A DNA stretch of 64,000 bases from UBA1672 sp046542355 (GTDB lineage Bacteria; Pseudomonadota; Alphaproteobacteria; Micavibrionales; Micavibrionaceae): positions 43,335 to 107,334 of the forward strand of contig JBKHBN010000003.1 of assembly GCA_046542355.1 (NCBI GenBank), given 5' to 3'. A program made the position numbers and the translations under genes. The notes under the pieces are model-generated. The model did no database searches, was not told where the DNA came from, and was given only the letters and a program-made list of their open reading frames with translations. Shown here piece after piece: positions 43,912 through 53,313 of the stretch (its first letter is position 1; every line of letters starts with the position of its first letter).

Positions 43912-45363
43912 ATGGCAGAAAATAATAAAACAGCAATTACGCCTACACGGGAGGATGATTTCCCCGAATGGTACCAGCAGGTTATAAAAGCTGCTGATAT
44001 GGCGGAAAATTCTCCGGTGCGCGGCTGTATGATTATCAAGCCTTATGGCTATGCGCTTTGGGAGATTATGCAGCGCATTTTTGATGGTATGATAAAAGAT
44101 GCCGGTGTTGAAAATGCGTATTTTCCCTTGCTGATCCCTTTGGCTTTTATGAGCCGTGAAGCCGATCATGTCGAAGGCTTTGCCAAAGAATGTGCGGTGG
44201 TGACGCACCATCGCCTGGAAGCTGGAGAGGATGGCGGGCTTGTTCCTGCGGGAAAGCTTGAGGAGCCTTATATTGTACGTCCAACTTCAGAGACTATTAT
44301 CGGGGATGCGATGGCGCGCTGGGTGCAGTCTTATCGTGATTTGCCATTGAAGTTGAACCAGTGGTGTAACGTGATGCGATGGGAAATGCGTACGCGTATG
44401 TTTTTGCGCACCTCTGAATTTCTGTGGCAAGAGGGGCATAACGCTTTTGAAACAGCGGAAGAGGCAAATGACGACGCGTTGCAAATGCTCGAGGCGTATC
44501 GCGAGTTTTCGGAAGATTATCTAGCTTTGCCTGTTATGACGGGAGAGAAGACGGTTGATGAGCGCTTTCCCGGCGCGGATCATACCTATACGATTGAGGC
44601 CATGATGCAAGATGGGAAAGCTTTGCAGGCCGGAACTTCTCATAATCTGGGACAGAATTTTGCTAAATCTATCGGGATTAAGTTTCAAGGGCGCGATGGC
44701 AACGAAGAATATGCATATACGACAAGCTGGGGGATTTCCACGCGGCTGGTCGGCGGGATGATTATGACTCATGGCGATGATGATGGAATGATTATGCCGC
44801 CGCGCGTTGCGCCGCATCAGGTTATTATTATTCCTATTGCGCGGGATGGACAGGACGTTGGCGCGCTCAATGACTATATTGATCGCTTGTATAAGAAGCT
44901 CAAAGATTCCGGTATTCGTGCTCATGTCGATGGCCGTGATATGCGCACTCCAGATAAAATGTGGAATGCCATCAAGAAAGGTGTACCGGTGCGCGTTGAA
45001 ATCGGTCAACGTGAAATGGAGGAGGGTATGTTAACTCATGTGCGCCGCGACCTTGGGCGCTCTTCCAAAACAACAAGCACGATCGAGGCATTTGTAACCG
45101 GGCTGCCTGCCATACTTGATGATATTCATAACACAATGCTGGAGCGCGCACGCTCATTCAGGGACGCTCATATGCGAGATGTGAGTGATCTGAAGGACAT
45201 GAAGGCCTTTTTTGCGAATGGAAATATTGGATTTGTCCGTGTGCCTGTGTCAGTTATGAACTCAGATGGTTATGCCGATATCATGAAGGAATACTCTTTG
45301 ACAACCCGCTGTATACCTTTTGCTGATGGTGGTGATATGGTTATCATCGGCAAAGCCTATTAA
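43912..45363 (+). CDS. proS: Prolyl-tRNA synthetase, archaeal/eukaryal-like type (ProS type 3)
   Basis: 483 residues from the ATG at 43912 with AGGGA upstream. The class II core has PVRGCMIIKPYGYALWE, RPTSETIIG, RWEMRTRMFLRTSEFLWQEGHNA and TTSWGISTRLVGGMIMTHGDDDG, very like Thermus ProRS as I remember it, and unlike the shorter bacterial-type enzyme with or without an editing insert. The C-terminal domain ends in the typical KAY, but the zinc-binding cysteines of Thermus ProRS are missing. It charges tRNA-Pro. The locus, before lolC, is the normal one for alphaproteobacterial proS. Confidence 0.93.
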   Translation: MAENNKTAITPTREDDFPEWYQQVIKAADMAENSPVRGCMIIKPYGYALWEIMQRIFDGMIKDAGVENAYFPLLIPLAFMSREADHVEGFAKECAVVTHHRLEAGEDGGLVPAGKLEEPYIVRPTSETIIGDAMARWVQSYRDLPLKLNQWCNVMRWEMRTRMFLRTSEFLWQEGHNAFETAEEANDDALQMLEAYREFSEDYLALPVMTGEKTVDERFPGADHTYTIEAMMQDGKALQAGTSHNLGQNFAKSIGIKFQGRDGNEEYAYTTSWGISTRLVGGMIMTHGDDDGMIMPPRVAPHQVIIIPIARDGQDVGALNDYIDRLYKKLKDSGIRAHVDGRDMRTPDKMWNAIKKGVPVRVEIGQREMEEGMLTHVRRDLGRSSKTTSTIEAFVTGLPAILDDIHNTMLERARSFRDAHMRDVSDLKDMKAFFANGNIGFVRVPVSVMNSDGYADIMKEYSLTTRCIPFADGGDMVIIGKAY

Positions 45364-45393
45364 GAACTTTATTGAAAGATATAACAACGAGAC

Positions 45394-46635
45394 ATGTTGA
45401 CTGTATTTGAACGCACTGTGGCATGGCGGTATCTCCGCTCCAAAAAGGCCGAGGGGTTTGTCTCTGTGATAGCAGGATTTTCCTTTGCGGGTATCATGCT
45501 GGGCGTTGCAACCCTGATCATTGTTATGAGCGTTATGAACGGTTTTCGTCAGGAGCTGTTCTCACGTATTTTGGGGCTTAGCGGACATATGAATGTTTAT
45601 TCGCAAGCCGGAGCCTTGTATGATTATCAAACTTTGGCCGAGACGATAAAAAATGTTGATGGTGTTGCCAGTGTTACCCCCATTATAGAGGGACAGACTT
45701 TACTGTCATATCGCACAGCTGCGACAGGCGTTCTGGTGCGCGGTATTTCACAAATGGATTTTGCGATGCGTGATACCCTCTATAACGGAATTAGAGCTGG
45801 TGAGATTGAGAATTTTCGTGAGTTCCGTGTGGCTATCGGGTCTGTTCTGGCGGAAAAAATGCAGCTTAGTGTTGGTGATACGATAACGTTGACTTCACCT
45901 GTGCTTAAAACAACGCCTTTTGGTACCGTCCCAACGCAAAGATCGTTTGAGATTGGGCTGATATTTGACGTTGAGATGTATGAATATAATAGCGGCTTCA
46001 TTTTTATGCCTTTAGAGGCGGCTCAGAAATTCTTTCAGTTGAAAAACAGCGTGAGCGCGATTGAGGTTTTTCTGAGCAACCCGGAACGTCTTGATGAAAT
46101 TCGCAAGAATATAGAGTTTGAGCTTAATAACCGGGCGTCTGTTTATGACTGGCGGGATATGAATAAGAGCTTTTTTAACGCGCTGGAGGTTGAGCGTAAT
46201 GTTATGTTTCTTATTTTGAGCCTCATTATTCTGGTGGCTGCATTTAATATTATTTCCTCGATGATTATGCTGGTAAAAGACAAGGGGCAGGACATTGCCA
46301 TTATGCGGACAATGGGCGCAACGCGTGGCAACATGATGCGCATTTTTATGCTAACTGGTGCGAGCATTGGTTTCATTGGAACCATTGTGGGTTCTATGCT
46401 TGGAATAGCCTTTGCTCTCAATATAGAAACAGTTCGCGGCGCTTTAGAAAGAATTACAGGAACATCGTTGTGGGATGCGGAGATACGCTTTTTATCTGAA
46501 ATTCCAGCGCAAATAGACTGGCATGAGGTGATGGGGGTTATTATTATGGCCTTTTCCCTGTCTATATTTGCAACGATCTATCCTGCGTGGCGTGCATCGC
46601 GTCTGGACCCTGTTGAAGCGCTGCGTTATGAGTAG
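45394..46635 (+). CDS. lolC: Lipoprotein-releasing ABC transporter permease LolC/LolE type
   Basis: 413 residues. One N-terminal membrane segment, a large periplasmic domain (about 50-270) and three C-terminal segments make the MacB/LolCE topology. Motifs are ERTVAWRYLRSKKAEGF at the start and RTMGATRGNMMRIF near the ABC coupling site, ending ASRLDPVEALRYE. With LolD it extracts lipoproteins from the inner membrane. Only one permease gene is present, as in other alphaproteobacteria. Confidence 0.94.
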   Translation: MLTVFERTVAWRYLRSKKAEGFVSVIAGFSFAGIMLGVATLIIVMSVMNGFRQELFSRILGLSGHMNVYSQAGALYDYQTLAETIKNVDGVASVTPIIEGQTLLSYRTAATGVLVRGISQMDFAMRDTLYNGIRAGEIENFREFRVAIGSVLAEKMQLSVGDTITLTSPVLKTTPFGTVPTQRSFEIGLIFDVEMYEYNSGFIFMPLEAAQKFFQLKNSVSAIEVFLSNPERLDEIRKNIEFELNNRASVYDWRDMNKSFFNALEVERNVMFLILSLIILVAAFNIISSMIMLVKDKGQDIAIMRTMGATRGNMMRIFMLTGASIGFIGTIVGSMLGIAFALNIETVRGALERITGTSLWDAEIRFLSEIPAQIDWHEVMGVIIMAFSLSIFATIYPAWRASRLDPVEALRYE

Positions 46636-46707
46636 ACATTCTGATCTTTTTACTGGTTCTGTCAGGGTGATTTATGTCATTTTTTATGGTTTTAAATTTT
46701 TATAATT

Positions 46708-47643
46708 ATGGGTTCAAGTTTGGCAGAAATATTTGAAAAACACAGCCTTGGTGATCCTGGTGCGCTTAAGGAGGAATATTATATTCCTGCGCCGGGGGAG
46801 CGTGAGTATTATCCTGATCCTGAAGATGCCTTTGGAGCTCCTCATGAGTATTTCGATACCCTCTCAGATCTTGATGACCTTGATGACGATTTGCTGTACG
46901 AGGATGAGGATGGCCTGTTTGAAGAGGCGCAAAATGCGCATAATCCTGAGGCTATTGTTGATGAGGGACAGCTCTTGCTTATGGTTCGCAATCTTCAGAA
47001 GACCTATAAGCAAGGTAGCCGCGCCCTCACTATATTGAATAATGTTGATCTGCGGCTTTATTCCGGTGAAATTTGTGCTCTTGTGGGGCCGAGCGGGTCT
47101 GGGAAATCAACGCTTTTGCATATTCTGGGCTTACTCGATTCACCAACAAGCGGGCAAATTCTTATGGGTGAGCAGGATGTTTCCAAGCTCTCTGAGCGCA
47201 TCAGAACAAAACTGCGCAGTCAGCATATTGGTTTTGTTTACCAGTTTCATCACCTGTTGCCGGAGTTTAGTGCTCTTGAGAATGTCGCTTTGCCACAAGT
47301 GATTGCCGGAACGTCCTTTAATGATGCAAACGCCAAAGCGTCTGATTTGTTGGCTCAACTTGGGCTATCGAGCCGTTTACACCACAGACCCGGCACGCTA
47401 TCGGGTGGAGAGCAACAACGCGTTGCTATTGCGCGGGCGTTGATTAATGATCCGTATTTACTGTTTGCTGATGAGCCTACGGGCAACCTTGATCCGGAAA
47501 CGTCCGAGGAGGTGTTTTCTCTTTTGATTGATATGGTCAGGCGGCGCGGGATTGGCGCGCTTATAGCAACACACAATATGGATCTGGCGCATCAAATGGA
47601 TCGGATTTTAGAGGTTAAATCCGGCCATCTTTTGCCTTATTAG
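46708..47643 (+). CDS. lolD: Lipoprotein-releasing ABC transporter ATPase LolD with acidic N-terminal extension
   Basis: 311 residues from the ATG at 46708. The ATPase has Walker A GPSGSGKST at 127-135, signature LSGGEQQR and Walker B LLFADEP, all intact. The first roughly 88 residues are extra: about a third Asp/Glu, with several Tyr and Pro (EEYYIPAPGEREYYPDPED, then DDLDDDLLYEDEDG). LolD is normally about 230 residues. The extension has no stop codon, but the ribosome site at 46708 is weak, so initiation nearer residue 92 (LLLMV) remains possible. It acts with LolC encoded upstream. Confidence 0.9.
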   Translation: MGSSLAEIFEKHSLGDPGALKEEYYIPAPGEREYYPDPEDAFGAPHEYFDTLSDLDDLDDDLLYEDEDGLFEEAQNAHNPEAIVDEGQLLLMVRNLQKTYKQGSRALTILNNVDLRLYSGEICALVGPSGSGKSTLLHILGLLDSPTSGQILMGEQDVSKLSERIRTKLRSQHIGFVYQFHHLLPEFSALENVALPQVIAGTSFNDANAKASDLLAQLGLSSRLHHRPGTLSGGEQQRVAIARALINDPYLLFADEPTGNLDPETSEEVFSLLIDMVRRRGIGALIATHNMDLAHQMDRILEVKSGHLLPY

Positions 47644-47703
47644 TTTCCTGCCTATCGGTTTTTTCCCTTTTATTTGCCGGTTCAATGTAGTTAACTTCGT
47701 GCC

Positions 47704-50700
47704 ATGAGCCAGTTTATTCATTTGCGATTGCATTCTGCTTACTCTCTTGCTGAAGGGGCTATCAAGATCAAGGATTTGATCGATTTATGCCGCCATGAGC
47801 AGATGCCTGCTGTTGCGGTTACAGATACAAACAACCTGTTTGGCGCGATGGAGTTTGCCCAGGAGGCCGCAAAGAACGGAATTCAGCCCATTCATGGATG
47901 CCAGATCAATGTTGATGATGCGGGACATCAGCTGGTTTTGCTTGTACAAAATGAAACGGGGTACAGAAATTTATGCAAGATTGTAAGTGCGGCTTATGTC
48001 AATAAAACGCAAGATGGAGTTATCGGCCATCAGGTCCATACATCTTACGAGATGCTCGAACAACATCATGAAGGACTGATATGCCTGAGCGGTGGCATGA
48101 AGGGCGCTATTGCCGATGCTCTTTTACATGGACAAATAGATCATGCAGAAGAAAACACCAAACGTTTAAATGCTTTATTTGAGGGGCGCTTTTATATTGA
48201 GCTGCAGCGTCATGGCTTAATTAGTGAAGATAAGGTTGAGCCGGCTTTGATCGATCTTGCTTATAAATATGATATTCCTCTGGTGGCGACGAATGATTGT
48301 TATTTCAAAAACCGCAAGGCTCATGAGGCGCATGATGCCTTGCTGTGTATCGCCGAGGGACGTTATGTCACCGAGGATGACCGGCGCAAGGTCACGCCGG
48401 AGCATTATTTCAAGTCATCTGCGGAAATGACGGCCTTGTTTGAGGATATACCGGAAGCGGTATTGAATACTGCTGTCATTGCGCAGCGCTGTTCTTTTCT
48501 ACTTAAACCTATAGAGCCCATTTTCCCTCCGTTTGAGTCCAAGAGCAAACTCCCTGAAAAAGAGGAGCTTGAAAAACAAGCGCGGGAGGGGCTGCAGTGG
48601 CGTCTTGAGAAGTTTGTCTTTCAAGAGGGAATGAGCGAAGAGGCGTTGAAAGAAAGGGCTGCACCTTATTGGAAACGCCTTGATTTTGAACTTAAAATTA
48701 TTAACCAGATGGGTTTTCCGGGTTATTTTCTTATCGTTTCTGATTTTATAAAATGGTCAAAGGCCAATGATATACCGGTTGGGCCGGGGCGGGGCTCTGG
48801 TGCAGGCTCTGTGGTGGCCTGGGCTTTGAAGATTACCGACCTTGATCCCTTACAACTTGGCTTGCTTTTTGAGCGTTTTTTGAATCCTGAGCGAGTTTCC
48901 ATGCCGGACTTTGATGTGGATTTTTGTCAGGATCGGCGTGATGAGGTTATACGTTATGTTCAGGAGCGCTATGGGTATGACCATGTCGCGCAGATTATCA
49001 CTTTTGGTAAATTGCAAGCGCGGGCGGTTGTGCGTGATGTTGGGCGCGTGTTACAGATGCCTTACGGACAGGTTGACCGGATCGCTAAACTAATCCCCAA
49101 CAATCCGGCTAATCCCATGACCTTGCAGGAAGCTCTGGATGCGGATGAAGATTTACGCGCTGAGAGAGATAAGGATGATACGCAGGGCAAACTTATTTCC
49201 ATTGCTTTGCAGCTAGAAGGGCTTTACCGCCATGCTTCAACACATGCGGCTGGTGTTGTGATCGGTGATAGACCTCTTGATGAGCTGATCCCGCTGTATC
49301 GTGATCCTCGCTCTGATATGCCTGTTACGCAGTTTAATATGAAGTTTGTTGAAAAAGCTGGTTTAGTGAAGTTTGACTTTCTGGGTCTAAAAACCATGAC
49401 GGTTATTCATAAAGCCCTGAATATGGTACAGGAGCAAACTTCCGAGCGTATTGAGCTGTTGGATATTCCGCTGGATGATGCCAAGACATATGAGCTGATG
49501 ACACGCGGCAATACCGTTGGTGTTTTTCAGCTGGAAAGTGCGGGGATGCGCGATGTCCTGAAAAAAGTAAAACCAAACCGGTTTGAGGATATTATTGCTC
49601 TTGTCTCGCTGTATCGTCCCGGGCCAATGGATAATATTCCGCGCTATATTGATGTCAAGGAAGGGCGGGAAGAGCCGGATTATATGCATCCTGTTTTGGA
49701 GCCGTTTTTGACCGAAACATATGGGATTATGATCTATCAAGAGCAAGTCATGCAGGCCGCGCAAACGCTCTCGGGTTATACGCTTGGCGCCGCCGATCTT
49801 TTGCGCCGCGCTATGGGTAAGAAAATCCATGAAGAAATGATCAAGCAGCGCAAACTTTTTGTTGAGGGTGCGAAGGAATATCACAATGTTCCCGAGAAGA
49901 CTTCATCGGAGATTTTTGACCAGATTGCCAAGTTTGCGGGCTATGGTTTTAACAAAGCCCATGCGGCTGCTTATGCGCTTATTGCATATTGGACGGCGTG
50001 GCTCAAAGCCAATTATCCAGTTGAATTTATGGCCGCTTCAATGGCACTTGATTTAAACAATACCGATAAGCTGAGTGTTTTCAAACAAGATATTGATAAG
50101 ACAGGATTGAAGCTTCTGCCTCCTGACATTAATCATTCATATGCGAATTTTAAAGTCGAGAATGGCGCTGTGCGGTATGCGATGGGCGCTCTTAAAGGTG
50201 TCGGTCAGGATGCTATGGAAAGGCTGGTTACGGAACGCTATCAAAACGGTCAGTTTAGAGACTTGCAGGACTTTGCCTGCCGCCTTGATCCCAAGACAAT
50301 GAACAGGCGTCAGTTTGAGCGTATGATTTATGCTGGTGTGTTCGATTCTCTGCACCCGCATCGTGCGCAGCTTTGTGAGGGGGTAGATCTTATTTTACGC
50401 TATGCGCACTCCTTGGCAGAAGAACGAATCTCCGGGCAGGTGAGCCTTTTCGGGAATGACAGCGAGCAAAGCGGCCTTGGTTTACCTACGTTGCCGGAGG
50501 TGCGCAAATGGAGCCCTCTGGAACAACTCGCCAATGAATTTACGGCTGTCGGTTTTTACCTTTCTGCGCATCCGCTGGATACGCGGCAAGAGCAGTTAGA
50601 GCGTATGAATATTCGTTCCTTGTCTTATGTCGAGCATGATATTCTCTCAAAGGGAAAGGCTGTATATAAAATGGCCGGTGTGTTGCTTAAAAAACAGGAG

Positions 50701-51141
50701 AAAGTTTCACAAAAGGGGAGTAAATACGCCTTTTTACAGCTTTCTGATCCAACGGGGATTTTTGAAGTCACTATCTTTTCTGAAACGCTTCATGCGGTGC
50801 GTGACTTGCTGGAGTCGGGAAATGCTTTACTGGTTAGTGTTGATGTCGAGATACAAGACGACCAGTTGCGTTTTACGTCGCAAAAAATTGTGCCTCTGGA
50901 TGATGCGCTTGATCAGGAAATTAATGAAATCGAAGTGCATTTGAACAGTTATGAAGCAGCGCAGAAGCTTAAAGAATTTTTGGATATAGAAGGGCGTGGC
51001 CGCTCAAAAATCAAGATCTGCGTCCATACAGATGATGAACGCATTGCTATCATCGAGGTTGCCGAAACATGGGCGCTTGGTGCACAAGCCCGTAATGCTA
51101 TACGTATGCAAGATGGTATTTTAAAGATTACCGAACGTTAA
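47704..51141 (+). CDS. dnaE: DNA polymerase III alpha subunit
   Basis: 1145 residues, the DnaE1 length. The N-terminal PHP domain (FIHLRLHSAYSLAEGAI), the palm with PDFDVDFCQDRRDE carrying the catalytic aspartates, the GPGRGSGAGSVVAWAL motif, the helix-hairpin-helix region and the OB fold (YKMAGVLLKKQEKVSQKG) come in the expected order. It is the replicative polymerase. It follows lolD by 60 nt; the lolCD-dnaE order is usual in alphaproteobacteria. Confidence 0.98.
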   Translation: MSQFIHLRLHSAYSLAEGAIKIKDLIDLCRHEQMPAVAVTDTNNLFGAMEFAQEAAKNGIQPIHGCQINVDDAGHQLVLLVQNETGYRNLCKIVSAAYVNKTQDGVIGHQVHTSYEMLEQHHEGLICLSGGMKGAIADALLHGQIDHAEENTKRLNALFEGRFYIELQRHGLISEDKVEPALIDLAYKYDIPLVATNDCYFKNRKAHEAHDALLCIAEGRYVTEDDRRKVTPEHYFKSSAEMTALFEDIPEAVLNTAVIAQRCSFLLKPIEPIFPPFESKSKLPEKEELEKQAREGLQWRLEKFVFQEGMSEEALKERAAPYWKRLDFELKIINQMGFPGYFLIVSDFIKWSKANDIPVGPGRGSGAGSVVAWALKITDLDPLQLGLLFERFLNPERVSMPDFDVDFCQDRRDEVIRYVQERYGYDHVAQIITFGKLQARAVVRDVGRVLQMPYGQVDRIAKLIPNNPANPMTLQEALDADEDLRAERDKDDTQGKLISIALQLEGLYRHASTHAAGVVIGDRPLDELIPLYRDPRSDMPVTQFNMKFVEKAGLVKFDFLGLKTMTVIHKALNMVQEQTSERIELLDIPLDDAKTYELMTRGNTVGVFQLESAGMRDVLKKVKPNRFEDIIALVSLYRPGPMDNIPRYIDVKEGREEPDYMHPVLEPFLTETYGIMIYQEQVMQAAQTLSGYTLGAADLLRRAMGKKIHEEMIKQRKLFVEGAKEYHNVPEKTSSEIFDQIAKFAGYGFNKAHAAAYALIAYWTAWLKANYPVEFMAASMALDLNNTDKLSVFKQDIDKTGLKLLPPDINHSYANFKVENGAVRYAMGALKGVGQDAMERLVTERYQNGQFRDLQDFACRLDPKTMNRRQFERMIYAGVFDSLHPHRAQLCEGVDLILRYAHSLAEERISGQVSLFGNDSEQSGLGLPTLPEVRKWSPLEQLANEFTAVGFYLSAHPLDTRQEQLERMNIRSLSYVEHDILSKGKAVYKMAGVLLKKQEKVSQKGSKYAFLQLSDPTGIFEVTIFSETLHAVRDLLESGNALLVSVDVEIQDDQLRFTSQKIVPLDDALDQEINEIEVHLNSYEAAQKLKEFLDIEGRGRSKIKICVHTDDERIAIIEVAETWALGAQARNAIRMQDGILKITER

Positions 51142-51156
51142 ATACACAGAAAAACC

Positions 51157-51185
51157 TTGCATTTACTCTTTTTTCACGATAAAAG
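51157..51185 (+). promoter_or_regulatory. Possible rpsB promoter
   Basis: TTGCAT (51157-51162), 17 nt, TAAAAG (51180-51185) lie just after dnaE, which would leave a leader of about 120 nt before rpsB. Both boxes are 4 of 6 matches, so this is tentative. Confidence 0.3.
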
Positions 51186-51250
51186 TCTGCAGTTTTTAAT
51201 TCACATGCGGGAATAGGGACTTAATGTTTTATATTTAAAACAAGGCCCGT

Positions 51251-51298
51251 CCGGTGTGGTTCGAAGAGCCACTCATAACCCCGCAGAGGTATAACCGG
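51251..51298 (+). promoter_or_regulatory. Possible structured leader of rpsB mRNA
   Basis: An outer stem CCGGT (51251-51255) / ACCGG (51294-51298) encloses a hairpin GGTTC-gaa-GAGCC (51258-51270). It lies 17 nt before the rpsB start codon, close to the AAAGGAGA ribosome site. S2 is often autoregulated through its leader, which this could serve. Confidence 0.35.
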
Positions 51299-51315
51299 AA
51301 AAAGGAGATATAATC

Positions 51316-52179
51316 ATGGCAGTACCTGAATTCACAATGCGTCAACTTCTAGAGGCGGGCGTTCACTTTGGTCATCATACACGCCGCTGGAACCCTAAAA
51401 TGCGTCCGTTTATTTTCGGGGTGCGTAACGGTGTCCATATTCTTGACCTTCAACAAACCCAGCCCCTTCTGGTTAATGCGCTGACAGAAATTCGTAATAT
51501 TGTTTCCAAGGGCGGGCGTATTTTGTTTGTCGGAACAAAGAGACAGGCGCAGGATACTATTGCTGAAAGTGCGAAGCGCTGCGGACAGTACTATGTTAAC
51601 CAGCGCTGGCTGGGCGGTATGCTGACAAACTGGAAAACAATCACAGCTTCTATCAACCGTTTGCGTGATCTGGAAAAAATTCTATCGGGCTCTCAAGAAG
51701 GGTATACCAAGAAAGAGCTTTTGATGATGACGCGTGAGCGTAACAAGCTTGAATCATCAATCGGTGGTATCAGAGATATGGGCGGGCAGCCAGATGCGCT
51801 GTTTGTGATTGATACCAACAAAGAAGATATTGCTATTAAAGAAGCCAATAAACTTGGCATTCCTGTTTTTGCCATTGTCGATAGTAACTCTAATCTTGAA
51901 GGTGTTGATTATCCTGTTCCGGGCAATGATGATGCTTTGCGCGCAATCGATCTTTATTGCGAGCTGGTTGTTGGCGCTGTTGTGGACGGCTTGCAAGCAG
52001 AGCTGGGCACCAAGGGTAAAGATGCCGGGGCTGCTGTGGATGTAAATGTCACACTTCCCGAGAGTAAAGATGCTGATGGCGCAAAAAAGAAAGATGTTGC
52101 TAAAACTGACGATAATGCTGGTAAGAGTAAGGCAGATGAAAGCGCAGAAAAAGACGAAAAGAAATCTGCATCGGCTTAG
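51316..52179 (+). CDS. rpsB: Small ribosomal subunit protein S2
   Basis: 287 residues. Family hallmarks are LLEAGVHFGHHTRRWNPKM, GTKRQAQD, YVNQRWLGGMLTNW and FVIDTNKEDIA. The C-terminal 50 residues are an added low-complexity Lys/Asp/Ala tail. AAAGGAGA lies before the ATG. It is the first gene of the rpsB-tsf-pyrH-frr series. Confidence 0.98.
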   Translation: MAVPEFTMRQLLEAGVHFGHHTRRWNPKMRPFIFGVRNGVHILDLQQTQPLLVNALTEIRNIVSKGGRILFVGTKRQAQDTIAESAKRCGQYYVNQRWLGGMLTNWKTITASINRLRDLEKILSGSQEGYTKKELLMMTRERNKLESSIGGIRDMGGQPDALFVIDTNKEDIAIKEANKLGIPVFAIVDSNSNLEGVDYPVPGNDDALRAIDLYCELVVGAVVDGLQAELGTKGKDAGAAVDVNVTLPESKDADGAKKKDVAKTDDNAGKSKADESAEKDEKKSASA

Positions 52180-52267
52180 CTATGCCGGTGTCTGCGGGGT
52201 GTGCGTCAAGTGTAAATGATTTTATACCCCAAGGTTCAATTAATTAAATTACAGTATGGAGAGAAAC

Positions 52268-53170
52268 ATGGCTGATATTACAGCATCAATGGTAAAGGAA
52301 CTGCGCGAGGCAACCGGCGTAGGCATGATGGATGCCAAAAAGGCACTGGTTGAGAATGATGGAAATATGGAGAGTGCTGTTGACTGGCTCCGTACGCAGG
52401 GCTTAGCCAAGGCGGCAAAGAAATCTGGACGCACCGCTGCTGAAGGTCTGGTTGCGATTGTTACACAAGGCAATACCGGTGCTGTTGTCGAAGTCAATGC
52501 AGAAACAGACTTTGTTGCGCGCAATGAGTCCTTTCAGGATTTTGTGAAGAAAGTTGCAAACTTAGCGCTTAGTGTTGAGACTTTGGATGAGCTTAAAGCT
52601 GCTGATCTTGATGGCAAAACAGTTGAGCAAACTCTCACGGATCTGATTGCTACGATTGGTGAGAATATGTCCTTGCGCCGTATGGAGCGCCTGCAAGTAT
52701 CACAGGGCGCTGTTGTTGGTTATATGCATAGTGCATTGTCAGAAGGTCTGGGCAAGATCGGTGTTCTTGTTGCTCTTGAGTCTTCTGAAGATGACGCTGT
52801 TTTGCAAAGTACCGGTAAACAAGTTGCAATGCATATAGCGGCGGCTAACCCTCAGTTTCTTAACAAAGACTCAGTTTCTGCAGATGTACTAGAGCGCGAA
52901 CGCGCTGTCTTGAAAGAGCAAGCTATGGCTTCAGGGAAACCGGCGGATATTGCCGAGAAAATGGTTGATGGGCGGATGCGTAAATTTTACGAAGAGATTT
53001 GCCTTATGGAACAAGCCTTCATTATGGATACAGACAAGACTGTGTCCCAGGCTGTTAAGGATGATGGAGATATCAACGTGAGCGCGTTTTCACGCGTTCA
53101 GCTCGGTGAAGGTATTGAGAAGAAGGAAGAAGACTTTGCTGCTGAAGTGGCTGCCGCTGCAAACGCGTAG
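52268..53170 (+). CDS. tsf: Translation elongation factor Ts
   Basis: 300 residues from the ATG at 52268, which has GGAGAG upstream; an ATG four codons earlier (52256) is less well placed. The N-terminal UBA-like domain MADITASMVKELREATGVGM and the EF-Tu contact motif ETDFVARNE are present. It exchanges GDP on EF-Tu. An intrinsic terminator follows 48 nt after the stop. Confidence 0.97.
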   Translation: MADITASMVKELREATGVGMMDAKKALVENDGNMESAVDWLRTQGLAKAAKKSGRTAAEGLVAIVTQGNTGAVVEVNAETDFVARNESFQDFVKKVANLALSVETLDELKAADLDGKTVEQTLTDLIATIGENMSLRRMERLQVSQGAVVGYMHSALSEGLGKIGVLVALESSEDDAVLQSTGKQVAMHIAAANPQFLNKDSVSADVLERERAVLKEQAMASGKPADIAEKMVDGRMRKFYEEICLMEQAFIMDTDKTVSQAVKDDGDINVSAFSRVQLGEGIEKKEEDFAAEVAAAANA

Positions 53171-53177
53171 AGTGCTC

Positions 53178-53209
53178 TTTGCATATTTGCATATTTGCAT
53201 ATGTGCATA
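53178..53209 (+). repeat. Four tandem copies of an 8-mer after tsf
   Basis: TTTGCATA is repeated three times, followed by TGTGCATA (53178-53209). It lies between the tsf stop and the terminator hairpin. Confidence 0.85.
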
Positions 53210-53217
53210 TAAATGTC

Positions 53218-53252
53218 ACAGCCGCATTGCAAAACTGTGCGGCTGTCATTAT
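53218..53252 (+). terminator. Terminator hairpin between tsf and pyrH
   Basis: A perfect 9-bp stem, ACAGCCGCA (53218-53226) / TGCGGCTGT (53238-53246), with an 11-nt loop is followed by a moderately T-rich tail (CATTATATTT). The tail is interrupted, so termination may be partial. Confidence 0.6.
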
Positions 53253-53313
53253 ATTTCAGCCATGCGTCTATGAGCGCATACTATTTTTATTAAGATGAAC
53301 GGAGCATCGATAT

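Noticed and set aside
44521..45009. 162-codon minus-strand frame inside proS
   Set aside because: Overlaps the catalytic core of ProRS; no independent support.
53178..53209. Octamer array considered as a CRISPR remnant
   Set aside because: Units are 8 bp with no spacers and no cas genes nearby.
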